Shown one piece after another: positions 25,760 through 35,393 of a stretch of 64,000 nt of DNA (its first letter is position 1; each line of letters starts with the position of its first letter). Where the stretch lies: NCBI RefSeq assembly GCF_003010955.1, contig NZ_PGGO01000011.1, positions 62,001 through 126,000 of the forward strand, read 5' to 3'. A model generated the notes under the pieces. It had not been told where the DNA came from and made no database searches. It saw nothing but the letters and a program-made list of their open reading frames with translations. A program made the translations under genes and the position numbers. The DNA comes from Phyllobacterium brassicacearum. Its GTDB lineage: Bacteria > Pseudomonadota > Alphaproteobacteria > Rhizobiales > Rhizobiaceae.

Positions 25760-25943
25760 CCCGCCAGGAAATTATATCGGTCCGGCTATTGTAAATCGGG
25801 CTGAGGCTCGATTCAAAGGAAAGAAGCCTCTCACCCACTGCCACAGGGTAGGACAGTTTGCAACAAAGCTTGACTTCGTGCTTGGCTGTAGGCACATCGC
25901 GGCAGATTGGCATTTGTAAAGCAACGATTGGAGGGGGCTCCCG

Positions 25944-26888
25944 ATGCCCATTGCATTCACTTTTCCGGGTCAGGGAAGTCAAGCCGTTGGCATGGGCAAG
26001 GCTTTGGCCGACAACTTCGCCGAGGCCCGCGCCGTCTTCGATGAGGTGGATGAGGCGCTTGGTGAAAAGTTGTCTTCGATCATCTGGGAGGGGCCAGAGG
26101 AAACGTTGACCCTCACCGCCAATGCCCAGCCAGCCCTCATGGCAGTATCCATTGCCGCCATCCGTGTGTTGGAATCCAAGGGTATTTCCTTGAAGGACAA
26201 GGTCTCTTTCGTCGCGGGCCACTCACTCGGAGAGTATTCGGCATTGTGTGCGGCCGGCACGTTCTCGCTTCCTGATACGGCACGGCTGCTGCGTACCCGC
26301 GGCAATGCCATGCAAAAGGCCGTCCCGGCGGGCGAAGGAGCGATGGCAGCCATCATCGGCCTTGAGCACGAGGATGTCGAAGCCATCTGCGCCGAAGCGT
26401 CAAAGCAAGGTGCCGTTCAGATCGCCAATGACAATGGTGGGGGTCAGCTGGTTATTTCGGGCGCGAAAAGTGCGGTCGAGGCGGCCGCAGCGCTCGCAAC
26501 GTCAAAAGGCGCCAAGCGCGCGCTGATGCTGCCGGTCTCGGCACCTTTCCATTCGGCTCTGATGGAGCCGGCTGCCGAAGCCATGCGTGCGGCCCTGGCC
26601 CAAGTTTCAAAGAATGATCCCGTTGTACCGCTGATTGCCAACGTGCGTGCTGCTCCAGTGCAATCCGCGGATGAAATCGCGGCTCTTCTGGTCGAACAGG
26701 TGACCGGACAGGTACGCTGGCGCGAGACGGTGCAATGGTTTGGCGAGAACGGCGTGACCACACTCTATGAGATCGGTGCCGGCAAGGTGCTGACCGGCCT
26801 CGCACGCCGTATTAATAAAGACATTTCCGGTGTCGCCATCGGCACTCCCGAGGATATCGACGCGGCTGTAGCTGCCCTGAACGCTTGA
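25944..26888 (+). CDS. fabD: Malonyl-CoA:ACP transacylase
   Basis: Loads malonyl groups onto acyl carrier protein for fatty-acid elongation. 314 residues. The GQGSQAVGMG loop near residue 10, the nucleophile Ser94 in GHSLGEYSA and the His in PFHSALM are all present. Strong ribosome-binding site (GGAGGGG). First of fabD-fabG-acpP-fabF; 13 bases separate it from fabG. Confidence 0.95.
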   Translation: MPIAFTFPGQGSQAVGMGKALADNFAEARAVFDEVDEALGEKLSSIIWEGPEETLTLTANAQPALMAVSIAAIRVLESKGISLKDKVSFVAGHSLGEYSALCAAGTFSLPDTARLLRTRGNAMQKAVPAGEGAMAAIIGLEHEDVEAICAEASKQGAVQIANDNGGGQLVISGAKSAVEAAAALATSKGAKRALMLPVSAPFHSALMEPAAEAMRAALAQVSKNDPVVPLIANVRAAPVQSADEIAALLVEQVTGQVRWRETVQWFGENGVTTLYEIGAGKVLTGLARRINKDISGVAIGTPEDIDAAVAALNA

Positions 26889-26901
26889 AAAGGAACGCGC
26901 A

Positions 26902-27639
26902 ATGTTTGATCTCACAGGCCGCAAGGCTCTCATCACAGGTGCGACAGGTGGAATTGGTGAGGCAATTGCCAGAGCACTGCATGCCCAGGGTGCCGTCGTT
27001 GGCCTGCATGGCACCCGCGTTGAAAAGCTCGAGGCTCTGGCTGTCGAACTTGGCGACCGCGTGAAGATTTTCCCGGCCAACCTCTCCAGCAGGGACGAGG
27101 TCAAGGCACTGGGCGAAAAGGCGGAAGCTGAACTCGAGGGTGTCGAAATCCTCGTGAACAATGCGGGCATCACCAAGGACGGCCTGTTCGTGCGTATGAG
27201 CGATGCGGATTGGGACAGTGTGCTTGAGGTCAATTTGACCGCTGTGTTCCGCCTGACCCGCGAATTCACCCATCCGATGATGCGCCGCCGCTATGGCCGT
27301 ATCATCAATATCACCTCGGTGGTTGGCGTAACCGGTAATCCCGGCCAGACAAATTATGTGGCATCGAAGGCTGGTCTGATCGGCTTTTCCAAGTCGCTGG
27401 CGCAGGAGATCGCCAGCCGCAATGTTACGGTCAACTGCGTTGCGCCCGGCTTCATCGAATCGGCCATGACCGACAAGCTCAACGACAAGCAGAAGGAAGC
27501 CATCATGTCCGCCATTCCGATGCGCCGGATGGGCACGGGCGCCGAGGTTGCTTCGTCGGTTATTTACCTGGCCAGCAACGAGGCGTCCTATGTCACCGGC
27601 CAGACAATTCACGTCAATGGCGGCATGGCAATGATCTAA
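26902..27639 (+). CDS. fabG: 3-oxoacyl-ACP reductase
   Basis: NADPH-dependent SDR that reduces beta-ketoacyl-ACP. 245 residues. Cofactor motif TGATGGIG from residue 12, catalytic Ser139, Tyr152 and Lys156 (NYVASKAGL), and NNAG at 86-89. Between fabD and acpP, so this is the housekeeping FabG rather than one of the many SDR relatives. Confidence 0.95.
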   Translation: MFDLTGRKALITGATGGIGEAIARALHAQGAVVGLHGTRVEKLEALAVELGDRVKIFPANLSSRDEVKALGEKAEAELEGVEILVNNAGITKDGLFVRMSDADWDSVLEVNLTAVFRLTREFTHPMMRRRYGRIINITSVVGVTGNPGQTNYVASKAGLIGFSKSLAQEIASRNVTVNCVAPGFIESAMTDKLNDKQKEAIMSAIPMRRMGTGAEVASSVIYLASNEASYVTGQTIHVNGGMAMI

Positions 27640-27784
27640 CCCGGCTGCATTGGGCTACATGTTGTGCCCGATGGTATCAGTGGGTATCGTCCCCAATCAC
27701 ATTTATGAGATTGAGGCCGTGAATAAAGCGTGATAAGTCGCGCTCCAGTCTGGGCAATCAAACCGATTTGATGCCCTTTCAATT

Positions 27785-27808
27785 CCGCAAGGAAAGAACC
27801 GCAAGGAA
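27785..27808 (+). repeat. Short direct repeat upstream of acpP
   Basis: CCGCAAGGAA occurs at 27785-27794 and again at 27799-27808, a 14-base period, in the 279-base fabG-acpP gap. The gap has no gene; it probably carries an acpP promoter because ACP is needed in great excess over FabG, but I could not pick out a convincing -35/-10 pair. Confidence 0.4.
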
Positions 27809-27918
27809 TGGGTGTTTTAGCTGCTGAACAGGGTGAAACAACCATCTTATTGCTTGATTAGAGTCATCCGTGCCGCTAACCAAGGCATAGGGAAAAACAA
27901 ACAGGTTGAGGTTTCCAC

Positions 27919-28155
27919 ATGAGTGATACTGCAGAACGCGTCAAGAAAATCGTTATTGAGCATCTGGGCGTTGATGCCGAGAAAGTCACCGATGGTGCGA
28001 GCTTCATCGACGATCTGGGCGCAGACAGCCTGGATACTGTCGAGCTCGTGATGGCTTTCGAAGAAGAGTTCGGCGTTGAAATCCCGGACGATGCTGCTGA
28101 GACCATTCTGACAGTCGGCGATGCCGTTAAGTTCATCGACAAAGCATCTGCCTGA
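27919..28155 (+). CDS. acpP: Acyl carrier protein
   Basis: 78-residue acidic four-helix carrier of fatty-acid synthesis. Ser37 in [10 protein letters not shown] receives the 4'-phosphopantetheine. Matches the housekeeping ACP ([18 protein letters not shown]). The gene has long flanking gaps (279 and 110 bases), in line with its own promoter. Confidence 0.97.
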   Translation: MSDTAERVKKIVIEHLGVDAEKVTDGASFIDDLGADSLDTVELVMAFEEEFGVEIPDDAAETILTVGDAVKFIDKASA

Positions 28156-28265
28156 TTTTCGTTCGGCTCGCCATCGCATGGATCGTGATATAAGGTGTTC
28201 TGCCTTGCTCATTCATGCATGGGGCCGGAAACAATCATGTTGCGTATGACATTGAAGGATCGGCC

Positions 28266-29528
28266 ATGAGGCGTGTTGTCATAACCGGCCTTGGGCTGGT
28301 GTCTCCTCTTGCATCCGGTGTTGAAGCCACCTGGTCGCGGCTTCTTGCTGGCCAGAGCGGTGCCCGGCGTGTAACTGAATTTGAAGTTGATGATCTGCCT
28401 TGCAAGATTGCCTGCCGTATTCCGGTCGGCGATGGCACGGACGGCACGTTCAATCCGGATGATTGGATGGAGCCTAAAGAGCAGCGCAAGGTCGATCCCT
28501 TCATTATCTACGCTGTTGCGGCTGCCGATCAGGCGCTTGCGGATGCCAAGTGGGCGCCGGAAAGCGATGAGGATCAAATCCGCACCGGTGTTTTGATTGG
28601 ATCGGGTATTGGTGGTCTCGAAGGCATTGTTGAGGCGGGTTACACCCTGCGCGACAAGGGTCCACGCCGCATCTCTCCCTTCTTCATCCCCGGTCGTCTG
28701 ATCAATCTGGCCTCTGGACACGTTTCCATCAAGCACAAGCTTCGCGGCCCCAACCATGCCGTCGTCACAGCCTGCTCGACAGGTGCGCACGCCATTGGCG
28801 ACGCATCGCGGTTGATCGCGTTCGGCGATGCTGATGTCATGGTCGCCGGTGGGACGGAATCACCGGTGAGCCGTATCTCGCTTGCCGGCTTCGCCGCCTG
28901 CAAGGCGCTTTCGACTGCGCGCAATGACGATCCCACTGCGGCTTCCCGTCCCTATGACGACGACCGGGACGGTTTCGTCATGGGTGAGGGTGCAGGCGTT
29001 GTCGTGCTCGAAGAACTCGAGCATGCGCTTGCACGCGGCGCCAAGATCTATGCCGAAGTGATTGGCTATGGCCTGTCGGGTGACGCTTATCACATCACTG
29101 CACCTTCCGAGGACGGTGAGGGCGCCCAGCGCTGCATGGAGATGGCGTTGAAGCGCGCCGGTATAACGCCAGACGATATTGACTACATCAATTCGCATGG
29201 CACCTCGACGATGGCAGATACCATCGAGCTCGGCGCCGTCGAACGTGTCGTTGGCGATGCGGCATCAAAGATATCGATGTCGTCCACCAAGTCTTCGATC
29301 GGTCACCTTCTTGGTGCGGCCGGGTCGACCGAGGCGGTCTTCTGCGCTCTGGCGATCCGCGACAATATCGCTCCGGCAACGATCAATCTGGATAAGCCGT
29401 CCAGGGAAACCAAGATCGATCTGGTTCCGCACAAGCCGCGTGAACGCAGGATCGATATCGCACTGTCCAATTCCTTCGGATTTGGCGGCACCAATGCCTC
29501 GCTGGTTCTTCGGCGTTATCAACAGTGA
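28266..29528 (+). CDS. fabF: 3-oxoacyl-ACP synthase II
   Basis: Condensing enzyme of fatty-acid elongation, 420 residues. The catalytic triad is Cys170 (VTACSTGAH), His311 (NSHGTST) and His347 (SSIGHLLGAAG), with Lys342. ATG 28266 with AAGGA upstream matches the family start (RRVVITGLGLVSPL); the frame is open to 28215 but the extra residues are not family-like. FabF sets the saturated/unsaturated balance at low temperature. Confidence 0.95.
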   Translation: MRRVVITGLGLVSPLASGVEATWSRLLAGQSGARRVTEFEVDDLPCKIACRIPVGDGTDGTFNPDDWMEPKEQRKVDPFIIYAVAAADQALADAKWAPESDEDQIRTGVLIGSGIGGLEGIVEAGYTLRDKGPRRISPFFIPGRLINLASGHVSIKHKLRGPNHAVVTACSTGAHAIGDASRLIAFGDADVMVAGGTESPVSRISLAGFAACKALSTARNDDPTAASRPYDDDRDGFVMGEGAGVVVLEELEHALARGAKIYAEVIGYGLSGDAYHITAPSEDGEGAQRCMEMALKRAGITPDDIDYINSHGTSTMADTIELGAVERVVGDAASKISMSSTKSSIGHLLGAAGSTEAVFCALAIRDNIAPATINLDKPSRETKIDLVPHKPRERRIDIALSNSFGFGGTNASLVLRRYQQ

Positions 29529-29582
29529 TTGATCCCCTTGCGACAGCGCTTTCGCGCTTTCGCCATATTCACAATCGATTCT

Positions 29583-29609
29583 ACCGGCTAGACCACTATT
29601 CTAGCCGGT
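29583..29609. repeat. Perfect inverted repeat between fabF and mltG
   Basis: ACCGGCTAGA and TCTAGCCGGT form a perfect 10-bp stem with a 7-base loop. No T-run follows, so it is not a classic terminator. It lies 23 bases before the mltG start and could act as an mRNA-end hairpin for fabF or as a control element for mltG. Confidence 0.5.
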
Positions 29610-29631
29610 TAACATATTCCGAGGTGCTTGC

Positions 29632-30843
29632 GTGAGCTCAGATCAGCCGTCTGAAGAGACCAACGGTTCAGCCGCGGCTAACGTGCCGGATCGCAAGCCG
29701 ATTGTGCCGCAATCGGCCTCCGAAGCGCTGCGTCCTGAGCCCGGTACGCCGCCCCCTGCTCCGAAGAAGCGTTCCCGCCGCGCTCGCAGCCAGATCGTCG
29801 TTTTTGCCAACTTCATGTTATCGCTTGTCGTGCTCGTGGTGATTGCGGCCGCAGCAGCGGTTTATTTTGGCAAGGTCGCGTTCAACGAGCCAGGCCCCAC
29901 CGACGTCGCCACCAATTATGTCGTCAAGAGCGGTACTGGCATAACGGAGATTGCCGACGGGCTCGAGCGACGCGGAATCATTTCTGACGCGCGCGTCTTC
30001 ATGTACGGCGTTCAGGCCTATGGCTACCAGCGCGATATGAAAGCTGGCGAGTATGAGATCAGGGCTGGGGCATCCATGCGCGACATCATGGACCTTTTGC
30101 GCAGCGGTAAGTCAGTGCTTCATTCGCTGACTATTCCGGAGGGTCTTACTGTCGAACAAATATTCCAGCGCGTTCAGGAGGACGACGTACTGACGGGCGA
30201 CCTGCCAGCCATCATGCCGAGTGAAGGCTCACTCTTCGCCAATACAATGCGTTTCTCTCGCGGTACGACTCGCGAAGAACTCGTGAAGAAGATGCAATCG
30301 GACCAGAAAAAGCTGGTCGAGGATATCTGGGAACGCCGTGACCCCAATATTCCGCTCAAGTCGATCGAGGAGTTTATAACGCTTGCATCCATCGTCGAGA
30401 AGGAAACCGGGAAGGCCGACGAGCGGCCGCGCGTTGCCGCCGTTTTCATCAATCGACTGAACAAGAAGATGCGCCTGCAATCCGATCCGACGATCATTTA
30501 CGGCCTGTTCGGCGGCAAGGGAAAGCCTGCTGATCGGCCTATCCTCAAATCGGATCTGGAGAAGCCGACGCCGTATAACACCTACACGGTGAATGGCCTC
30601 CCACCAGGTCCGATCGCAAATCCTGGCCGCGATGCACTGGAAGCCGTTGCCCATCCCTCGCAGACCAAGGAGCTTTACTTCGTTGCCGACGGCACCGGCG
30701 GTCACGTGTTTGCCGAGACGCTCGAAGAACATAATGATAATGTGAAGCGTTGGCGCGATGTCGAGAAAAACCGTTTGGATGAAGCAGCCAAGGCGGCGAC
30801 CGGAGATAAGAATGCCTCGCCGGACGCGGACAGCGGCAATTAG
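29632..30843 (+). CDS. mltG: Endolytic transglycosylase MltG
   Basis: Inner-membrane lytic transglycosylase that cuts nascent glycan strands. 403 residues: a Pro/Ser-rich cytoplasmic N-terminus of about 55 residues, one membrane helix (FMLSLVVLVVIAAAAAVYF), a LysM-like subdomain, and the YceG catalytic domain with Glu256 in ASIVEKETGK and QSDPTIIYG. The start is GTG with AGG upstream. A Rhizobiales-type N-terminal extension makes it longer than E. coli MltG (340). Lies between fabF and yicC. Confidence 0.92.
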   Translation: MSSDQPSEETNGSAAANVPDRKPIVPQSASEALRPEPGTPPPAPKKRSRRARSQIVVFANFMLSLVVLVVIAAAAAVYFGKVAFNEPGPTDVATNYVVKSGTGITEIADGLERRGIISDARVFMYGVQAYGYQRDMKAGEYEIRAGASMRDIMDLLRSGKSVLHSLTIPEGLTVEQIFQRVQEDDVLTGDLPAIMPSEGSLFANTMRFSRGTTREELVKKMQSDQKKLVEDIWERRDPNIPLKSIEEFITLASIVEKETGKADERPRVAAVFINRLNKKMRLQSDPTIIYGLFGGKGKPADRPILKSDLEKPTPYNTYTVNGLPPGPIANPGRDALEAVAHPSQTKELYFVADGTGGHVFAETLEEHNDNVKRWRDVEKNRLDEAAKAATGDKNASPDADSGN

Positions 30844-30847
30844 AACG

Positions 30848-30873
30848 AAAGGCCTGATTGCGATCGGGCCTTT
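30848..30873 (+). terminator. Terminator-like hairpin after mltG
   Basis: AAAGGCCTGAT and ATCGGGCCTTT form an 11-bp stem with one G-T pair and a TGCG loop. It starts 5 bases after the mltG stop and ends in TTTA, a short T-run. It also lies just before yicC, so it may only partly terminate. Confidence 0.5.
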
Positions 30874-30889
30874 ATCGTAGGGGGGACAT

Positions 30890-31777
30890 ATGTCTTTGCA
30901 GAGCATGACGGGATTTGCCCGTCACCTCCGGAATAGCGCCGGGGCGCAGATCTCGTGGGAAATCAAGTCTGTGAACGGCAAAGGCCTGGACGTGCGGTTT
31001 CGCCTGCCTGCAGGTTTCGAGGCCGTGGAGCAGAAAGCCAGGGCCCTGTTCAATCAACATTTCAAGCGGGGCAATTTTCAGGCGGCCCTGTCTGTCGACA
31101 CGAGTACCGGTAGCGCCAAGGCGACGATCAATCAGCCGCTCTTGCGGGAATTGGCCACTATAGCTGCCCACTTGCGCGAGGAATATGGCCTTACGGCGTC
31201 GACGCCGGAGGGCCTGATGGCACTCCGCGGCGTTCTGGAAGTGCCGCAGGAAGCGACTGCGCCCGAGCATCAGACGGAGGTCGAAAGTGCTGTTCTGGCC
31301 ATTCTGGATGAGACGCTCATTCAGTTGGCGCATAATCGTCAGGCCGAAGGCAAGGCCCTTGGCGAGATTCTGACTGTCCAGATCGCTACAATAGAAATGC
31401 TGGTAGAACAGGCAAAGCTCGATCCTAGCCGATCAATCGATGCTGTTCGTGCTCGTCTTGCCGCACAGGTTGCGCTATTGCTCGATGCCGCCCCGGTTTT
31501 GGATGAAGCAAGATTACATATGGAGGCGGCATTCCTGGCCACCAAGGCCGATATTCAGGAAGAGCTTGACCGGCTGGAAATGCATATCGCGTCGGCCCGA
31601 ACCCTCCTCAAGGAAGGAAACGGCGTTGGCCGCAAGCTCGATTTTCTGACACAGGAATTTAACCGCGAGGCGAATACGCTCTGCTCCAAAGCCAATGCTG
31701 TCTCCATCACGTCGATCGGGCTTGACCTGAAAGCCGTTGTGGATCAATTGCGCGAGCAGATACAGAATCTGGAGTAG
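30890..31777 (+). CDS. yicC: YicC family endoribonuclease
   Basis: 295-residue YicC-like protein. The N-terminus ([17 protein letters not shown]) and the C-terminal DUF1732 region ([18 protein letters not shown]) are the family hallmarks. YicC homologues have been shown to act as endoribonucleases; targets in alphaproteobacteria are not known to me. It is followed by gmk after two bases, a common arrangement. Confidence 0.92.
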   Translation: MSLQSMTGFARHLRNSAGAQISWEIKSVNGKGLDVRFRLPAGFEAVEQKARALFNQHFKRGNFQAALSVDTSTGSAKATINQPLLRELATIAAHLREEYGLTASTPEGLMALRGVLEVPQEATAPEHQTEVESAVLAILDETLIQLAHNRQAEGKALGEILTVQIATIEMLVEQAKLDPSRSIDAVRARLAAQVALLLDAAPVLDEARLHMEAAFLATKADIQEELDRLEMHIASARTLLKEGNGVGRKLDFLTQEFNREANTLCSKANAVSITSIGLDLKAVVDQLREQIQNLE

Positions 31778-31779
31778 AT

Positions 31780-32436
31780 ATGCTCAACCCATCGCACAGC
31801 ATCAAAAGACGCGGTCTCATGCTTGTCCTGTCGTCGCCGTCGGGAGCGGGAAAGTCGACGCTTGCCCGAATGCTGCTCACTGACAAGGAAGAGCTCGACC
31901 TGTCGCTTTCGATCAGCGTGACGACCCGTCCGCGCCGCGCAAGCGAGATCGATGGCGTGCATTACCATTTCATCTCGGTGCGTGAATTCGAACGCCGGCG
32001 TGACAATGACGAATTGATTGAATGGGCCGAAGTCCACGGCAATTTCTATGGCACCCCTCGCGAGGCTGCGGAAAATGCGCTCGCCGACGGCCAGGACATG
32101 CTTTTCGATATTGATTGGCAGGGCGCGCAGCAGCTGCAGGACAAGATGAAGGGCGATGTCGTCAGCATCTTCATCCTTCCCCCATCCATGGCCGACTTGA
32201 AGCAGCGCCTGCACAGGCGTGCAGAAGACACCGAAGAAGTGATCGAGATGCGTTTGCGCAATGCGCGCAACGAAATCGAGCGGTGGCGCTCCTACGACTA
32301 CGTCATTGTCAACGAGGATCTCGACAAGGCATTTCATCAGGTTGTGTCGATTGTTACGGCCGAGCGCCTGCGGCGTGACCGCTGTCCCGGTCTGTTCGAC
32401 TTCGTCAGTAGTCTTCTCGACGAGAAGCTCGACTAA
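31780..32436 (+). CDS. gmk: Guanylate kinase
   Basis: Phosphorylates GMP to GDP. 218 residues; P-loop SPSGAGKST at 19-27, and the GMP-binding stretch [17 protein letters not shown]. The stop overlaps that of the convergent rsmA gene (CTAA at 32433-32436), leaving no room for a terminator outside the coding ends. Confidence 0.95.
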   Translation: MLNPSHSIKRRGLMLVLSSPSGAGKSTLARMLLTDKEELDLSLSISVTTRPRRASEIDGVHYHFISVREFERRRDNDELIEWAEVHGNFYGTPREAAENALADGQDMLFDIDWQGAQQLQDKMKGDVVSIFILPPSMADLKQRLHRRAEDTEEVIEMRLRNARNEIERWRSYDYVIVNEDLDKAFHQVVSIVTAERLRRDRCPGLFDFVSSLLDEKLD

Positions 32437-33254
32437 AGTGCATTCGCGAGCGCGACAAACTCGTCGATCGACAGCGTTTCGGCGCGACGGGTTGGATCGG
32501 TCCCCACGCGTGTGAGCAGAGCTTCCCCGCCCAGGGACTTGATGCTCTGGCGCAACATCTTGCGCCGCTGGCCAAAGGCGGCCTGGGTGAGGCGGCCAAG
32601 CGTCGCCGCATCGCAGGCAAGCGGCGCATCTCGTGGCACAAGATGGACCACGGACGATGTGACCTTCGGCGGCGGCGTAAAGGCTTGCGGCGGGACGTCG
32701 AACGTAATCCTTGCTTCCGTCCGCCAGCCCGCTAGAACACCGAGCCGGCCATAGGCCTCGGATCCGGGGCGAGCGACGATGCGCTCGGCCACCTCGCGCT
32801 GGAACATCAATGTCAGCGATGCAAAGAATGGCGGCCAGGGCTCGCTCAACAACCAGCCAATCAGCAATTGGGTACCGACATTATAGGGGAGATTGGCAAC
32901 GATTTTCACTTTGTCGCCGCCCGCCAGCGCGGCAAAGTCAGTTTCGAGTGCATCGCCGGCGATGACGCGAAGACGCCCTGGATAATGGCTGGATATTTCC
33001 GCCAAGGCGGCCAGGCAACGCTCATCGCGCTCTATCGCAATGACAGTGGCGCCTTGCGCCAGGAGGGCACGTGTGAGACCGCCAGGCCCTGGCCCGACTT
33101 CGATGACCGTTTGCCCATGCAGATCGCCCGCTTGGCGCGCGATTTTGGCCGTAAGATTGAGGTCGAGCAGGAAATTTTGGCCAAGTGATTTCTTCGCCAT
33201 CAATTCATGACGATCGATGACTTCACGCAATGGGGGGAGGCTGTCGATGCTCAT
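32433..33254 (-). CDS. rsmA: 16S rRNA dimethyladenosine transferase
   Basis: Methylates A1518 and A1519 of 16S rRNA late in 30S assembly. 273 residues; SLGQNFLLD, the SAM motif [10 protein letters not shown] at 52-61, and NLPYN at 121-125 are present. The start overlaps the pdxA stop (ATGA). The order pdxA-rsmA after surA and lptD is conserved in many proteobacteria. Confidence 0.95.
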   Translation of the reverse strand: MSIDSLPPLREVIDRHELMAKKSLGQNFLLDLNLTAKIARQAGDLHGQTVIEVGPGPGGLTRALLAQGATVIAIERDERCLAALAEISSHYPGRLRVIAGDALETDFAALAGGDKVKIVANLPYNVGTQLLIGWLLSEPWPPFFASLTLMFQREVAERIVARPGSEAYGRLGVLAGWRTEARITFDVPPQAFTPPPKVTSSVVHLVPRDAPLACDAATLGRLTQAAFGQRRKMLRQSIKSLGGEALLTRVGTDPTRRAETLSIDEFVALANAL

Positions 33255-34276
33255 GCCGCGGGGCGCTTTTGCTGCACACCATGTGATGCAAGTTCATCGG
33301 CAAGACGCAGGGCAGCAATGAGGCTGTCCGGTTTTGCCTTGCCGGTCGCCGCAATGTCGAATGCCGTGCCATGATCCGGTGACGTGCGAACAAATGGCAA
33401 GCCGAGCGTGACATTGACGCTGTCGTCAAACCCAAGTGTTTTCACAGGGATCAATGCCTGATCGTGATACATGCAGATCGCAGCATCGTAGGTGGCACGG
33501 GCAGCAGCATGGAACATCGTATCGGAAGGGAGTGGTCCGCGTGCATCGATGCCTTCTGCCCGCAGTGTCTCTACAGCAGGGCAGACAATTTTTTCGTCCT
33601 CCTCGCCCATGCTGCCGCCTTCACCTGCATGAGGATTGAGGCCCGCAACGGCCAGCCTTGGATTGGCGATTCCAAACTGGTCCTTCAGCGCGGTGGCGGT
33701 GATCCGCGATACAGAAACTATCTTCGCGGTGTCGAGAGCAGCCGGAACCTTGCTCAATGCGATGTGAATTGTTACGGGAACGGCCCGAAGCAGCGGTCCT
33801 GCCAGCATCATTACCGGTGTCACCTCATAGCCGAGGTGAGCGCCAGAAAGATGCGCCAGAAACTCCGTATGTCCGGGGAAATCGAAACCGGCCTCATAGA
33901 GCGCTTTCTTGGCAATCGGGCAGGTGACGACCGCGCGTGACCGTCCCGCAAGTGTCAGGGCAACGGCCTGCTCGATGGCTTCAATAGTCGCCGCAGCGTT
34001 ATTGGCGAGCGGTAGACTCGGATGATCCGTCTGGCGATTCTCGAGGGGCACGATCGGTAAGGCACGGCCAAACACATGGCTTGCTTCTTCCGGTGTCGTG
34101 ATCTCAATGGGACACTTTTGGCCGAGTCGCATCGCGCGCGACGCAATAAACTCCGGGTCTGCCAGGAGGAAAAAGGCCGGTAGCTGAGTTTTCTCACGCA
34201 ACATCCACGCGGATATGGCGATGTCAGGTCCAATACCAGACGGTTCACCAGAACTGACGGCGAGTGCGGCGTTCAT
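33251..34276 (-). CDS. pdxA: 4-hydroxythreonine-4-phosphate dehydrogenase
   Basis: NAD-dependent enzyme of the DXP-dependent vitamin B6 pathway. 341 residues. Metal-binding His lies in [11 protein letters not shown] and in [10 protein letters not shown], with a further His in [10 protein letters not shown]. The N-terminus ([15 protein letters not shown]) is typical. It lies between surA (24 bases upstream) and rsmA. Confidence 0.95.
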   Translation of the reverse strand: MNAALAVSSGEPSGIGPDIAISAWMLREKTQLPAFFLLADPEFIASRAMRLGQKCPIEITTPEEASHVFGRALPIVPLENRQTDHPSLPLANNAAATIEAIEQAVALTLAGRSRAVVTCPIAKKALYEAGFDFPGHTEFLAHLSGAHLGYEVTPVMMLAGPLLRAVPVTIHIALSKVPAALDTAKIVSVSRITATALKDQFGIANPRLAVAGLNPHAGEGGSMGEEDEKIVCPAVETLRAEGIDARGPLPSDTMFHAAARATYDAAICMYHDQALIPVKTLGFDDSVNVTLGLPFVRTSPDHGTAFDIAATGKAKPDSLIAALRLADELASHGVQQKRPAA

Positions 34277-34300
34277 GCGGAGGCAATCCAGTCGTTGGCA

Positions 34301-35254
34301 TTATTGATTGACGATGGTCGCCTTCTTGCGCAATTCATCGAGATACTTCTTGTCGACTGCTTGTACGGTAGCGTCTTGCTTGCCGTCAGCTGACGCTGCA
34401 GCAGCTTCCTGCGAAAAGACCATACGCGCTACACGGTCATCGGACACTTGGCGGGTGGCGCAAACGCCTAGAAATTCAACGCCTTTGTCCGTATCCTGGA
34501 TTGCAGTCGCCTGGCCCACCGGAGTGGAAATGACTTGCTTGGACCATTCCGGTGGCAATTCCTGTTCGATGAATTTACCGAGGTCGCGCACTGTCACGTC
34601 CAGTGTACCTTTGGCGATATCCCGTGTCGTGTTGCACCCGCTGAATCGAGCGCGCAGGGCACTCGCTTCGCTGCGACGCTTCGGCAAGATACCGCGATTG
34701 TTGGCTGGCACGACGAATATGACCTGTTGCAACTGATACTCAGTAGACACGGGCTTCTTGCCACCATCCTTGAGCATGCGCTGCACGGCATCCTGCTCAC
34801 TGACCTTGGCGCCACCCTGTGAACGGTTGCGAGTCGACAGTGCACGGCCCCAGCTCATCTGAAGACGGACATATTCCTTGAAGTGGCCGGATGTGACACC
34901 AGACTTTTCGAGCACACCCGTGAGCTGATCCTGGGTCATCTTGTTGTTGGTGGCGAATCGCGCGAAGGCGTCGTTCACCTCATTGTCCGAAACAAGCATG
35001 TTAAGGCGCTTCAGTTCCTGGCGTTTCAATGCCTCGTCCGTTAGCTCATCGCGCGCCTGTTGCGTAAGGTTACCCTTCTTGCGCTGCAGCTTCAGGAACG
35101 CGGCACGTCGGGCAATGTCGTAATCGGTGATAGGAGCGCCATTGACGACAATTTTGATCTCGCTCGCCGCAGCAGGCAAGGCCGCGCCAGCCGTCAGTGC
35201 AGAACTCAATGCGGTGGCGATCGCCGCTGCAAGAATATGCTTCCTCACCATCAT
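34301..35254 (-). CDS. surA: Periplasmic chaperone SurA-like (SurA N-terminal domain)
   Basis: A 317-residue secreted protein with a signal peptide (HILAAAIATALSSALTAGAALPAAA). The SurA-type chaperone domain starts with IKIVVNGAPITDYDIARRAAF and is followed by a charged helical stretch. A parvulin PPIase domain is not obvious, as in other Rhizobiales homologues, so prolyl isomerase activity is doubtful. Likely escorts outer-membrane proteins such as LptD, encoded directly upstream. Two adjacent ATGs (35254, 35251); the Shine-Dalgarno is weak. Confidence 0.87.
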   Translation of the reverse strand: MMVRKHILAAAIATALSSALTAGAALPAAASEIKIVVNGAPITDYDIARRAAFLKLQRKKGNLTQQARDELTDEALKRQELKRLNMLVSDNEVNDAFARFATNNKMTQDQLTGVLEKSGVTSGHFKEYVRLQMSWGRALSTRNRSQGGAKVSEQDAVQRMLKDGGKKPVSTEYQLQQVIFVVPANNRGILPKRRSEASALRARFSGCNTTRDIAKGTLDVTVRDLGKFIEQELPPEWSKQVISTPVGQATAIQDTDKGVEFLGVCATRQVSDDRVARMVFSQEAAAASADGKQDATVQAVDKKYLDELRKKATIVNQ

Positions 35255-35349
35255 TTCTCACTATTTCCGATCATATACCATTCTATACGAATGGGTTTTG
35301 CAGTGTGTTTGGAGTGCTCAATTCCACTTTATTGTCGCTTTACTAAGGC

Positions 35350-35380
35350 AAAAGCATGACTGGCCGCAAGTACGGCCAGT
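35350..35380 (-). terminator. Terminator-like hairpin after lptD
   Basis: ACTGGCCG and CGGCCAGT form an 8-bp stem with a 6-base loop, followed on the minus strand by CATGCTTTTG. It starts 14 bases past the lptD stop in the 139-base lptD-surA gap. It may lower read-through into surA. Confidence 0.5.
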
Positions 35381-35393
35381 TCAGACAAAGTGA

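Larger units (their letters stand above)
25530..25943. other. 414-base divergent intergenic region, rpsF/fabD
   Basis: The region separates rpsF (minus) from fabD (plus). It holds a good minus-strand promoter at 25731-25759 and a leader of roughly 195 nucleotides with two adjacent hairpins before rpsF. On the plus side I see only the GGAGGGGG ribosome-binding site before fabD and no convincing promoter. No conserved reading frame is evident. Confidence 0.6.

Noticed and set aside
25695-26222. 175-codon minus-strand frame between rpsF and fabD
   Set aside because: It mostly overlaps fabD in antisense, has no recognisable motif and no ribosome-binding site, and would cover the rpsF promoter.
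31764-32440. CTTCTC-GAC-GAGAAG hairpin at the gmk end as terminator
   Set aside because: The stem is only six pairs, inside the coding sequence, and has no T-run.
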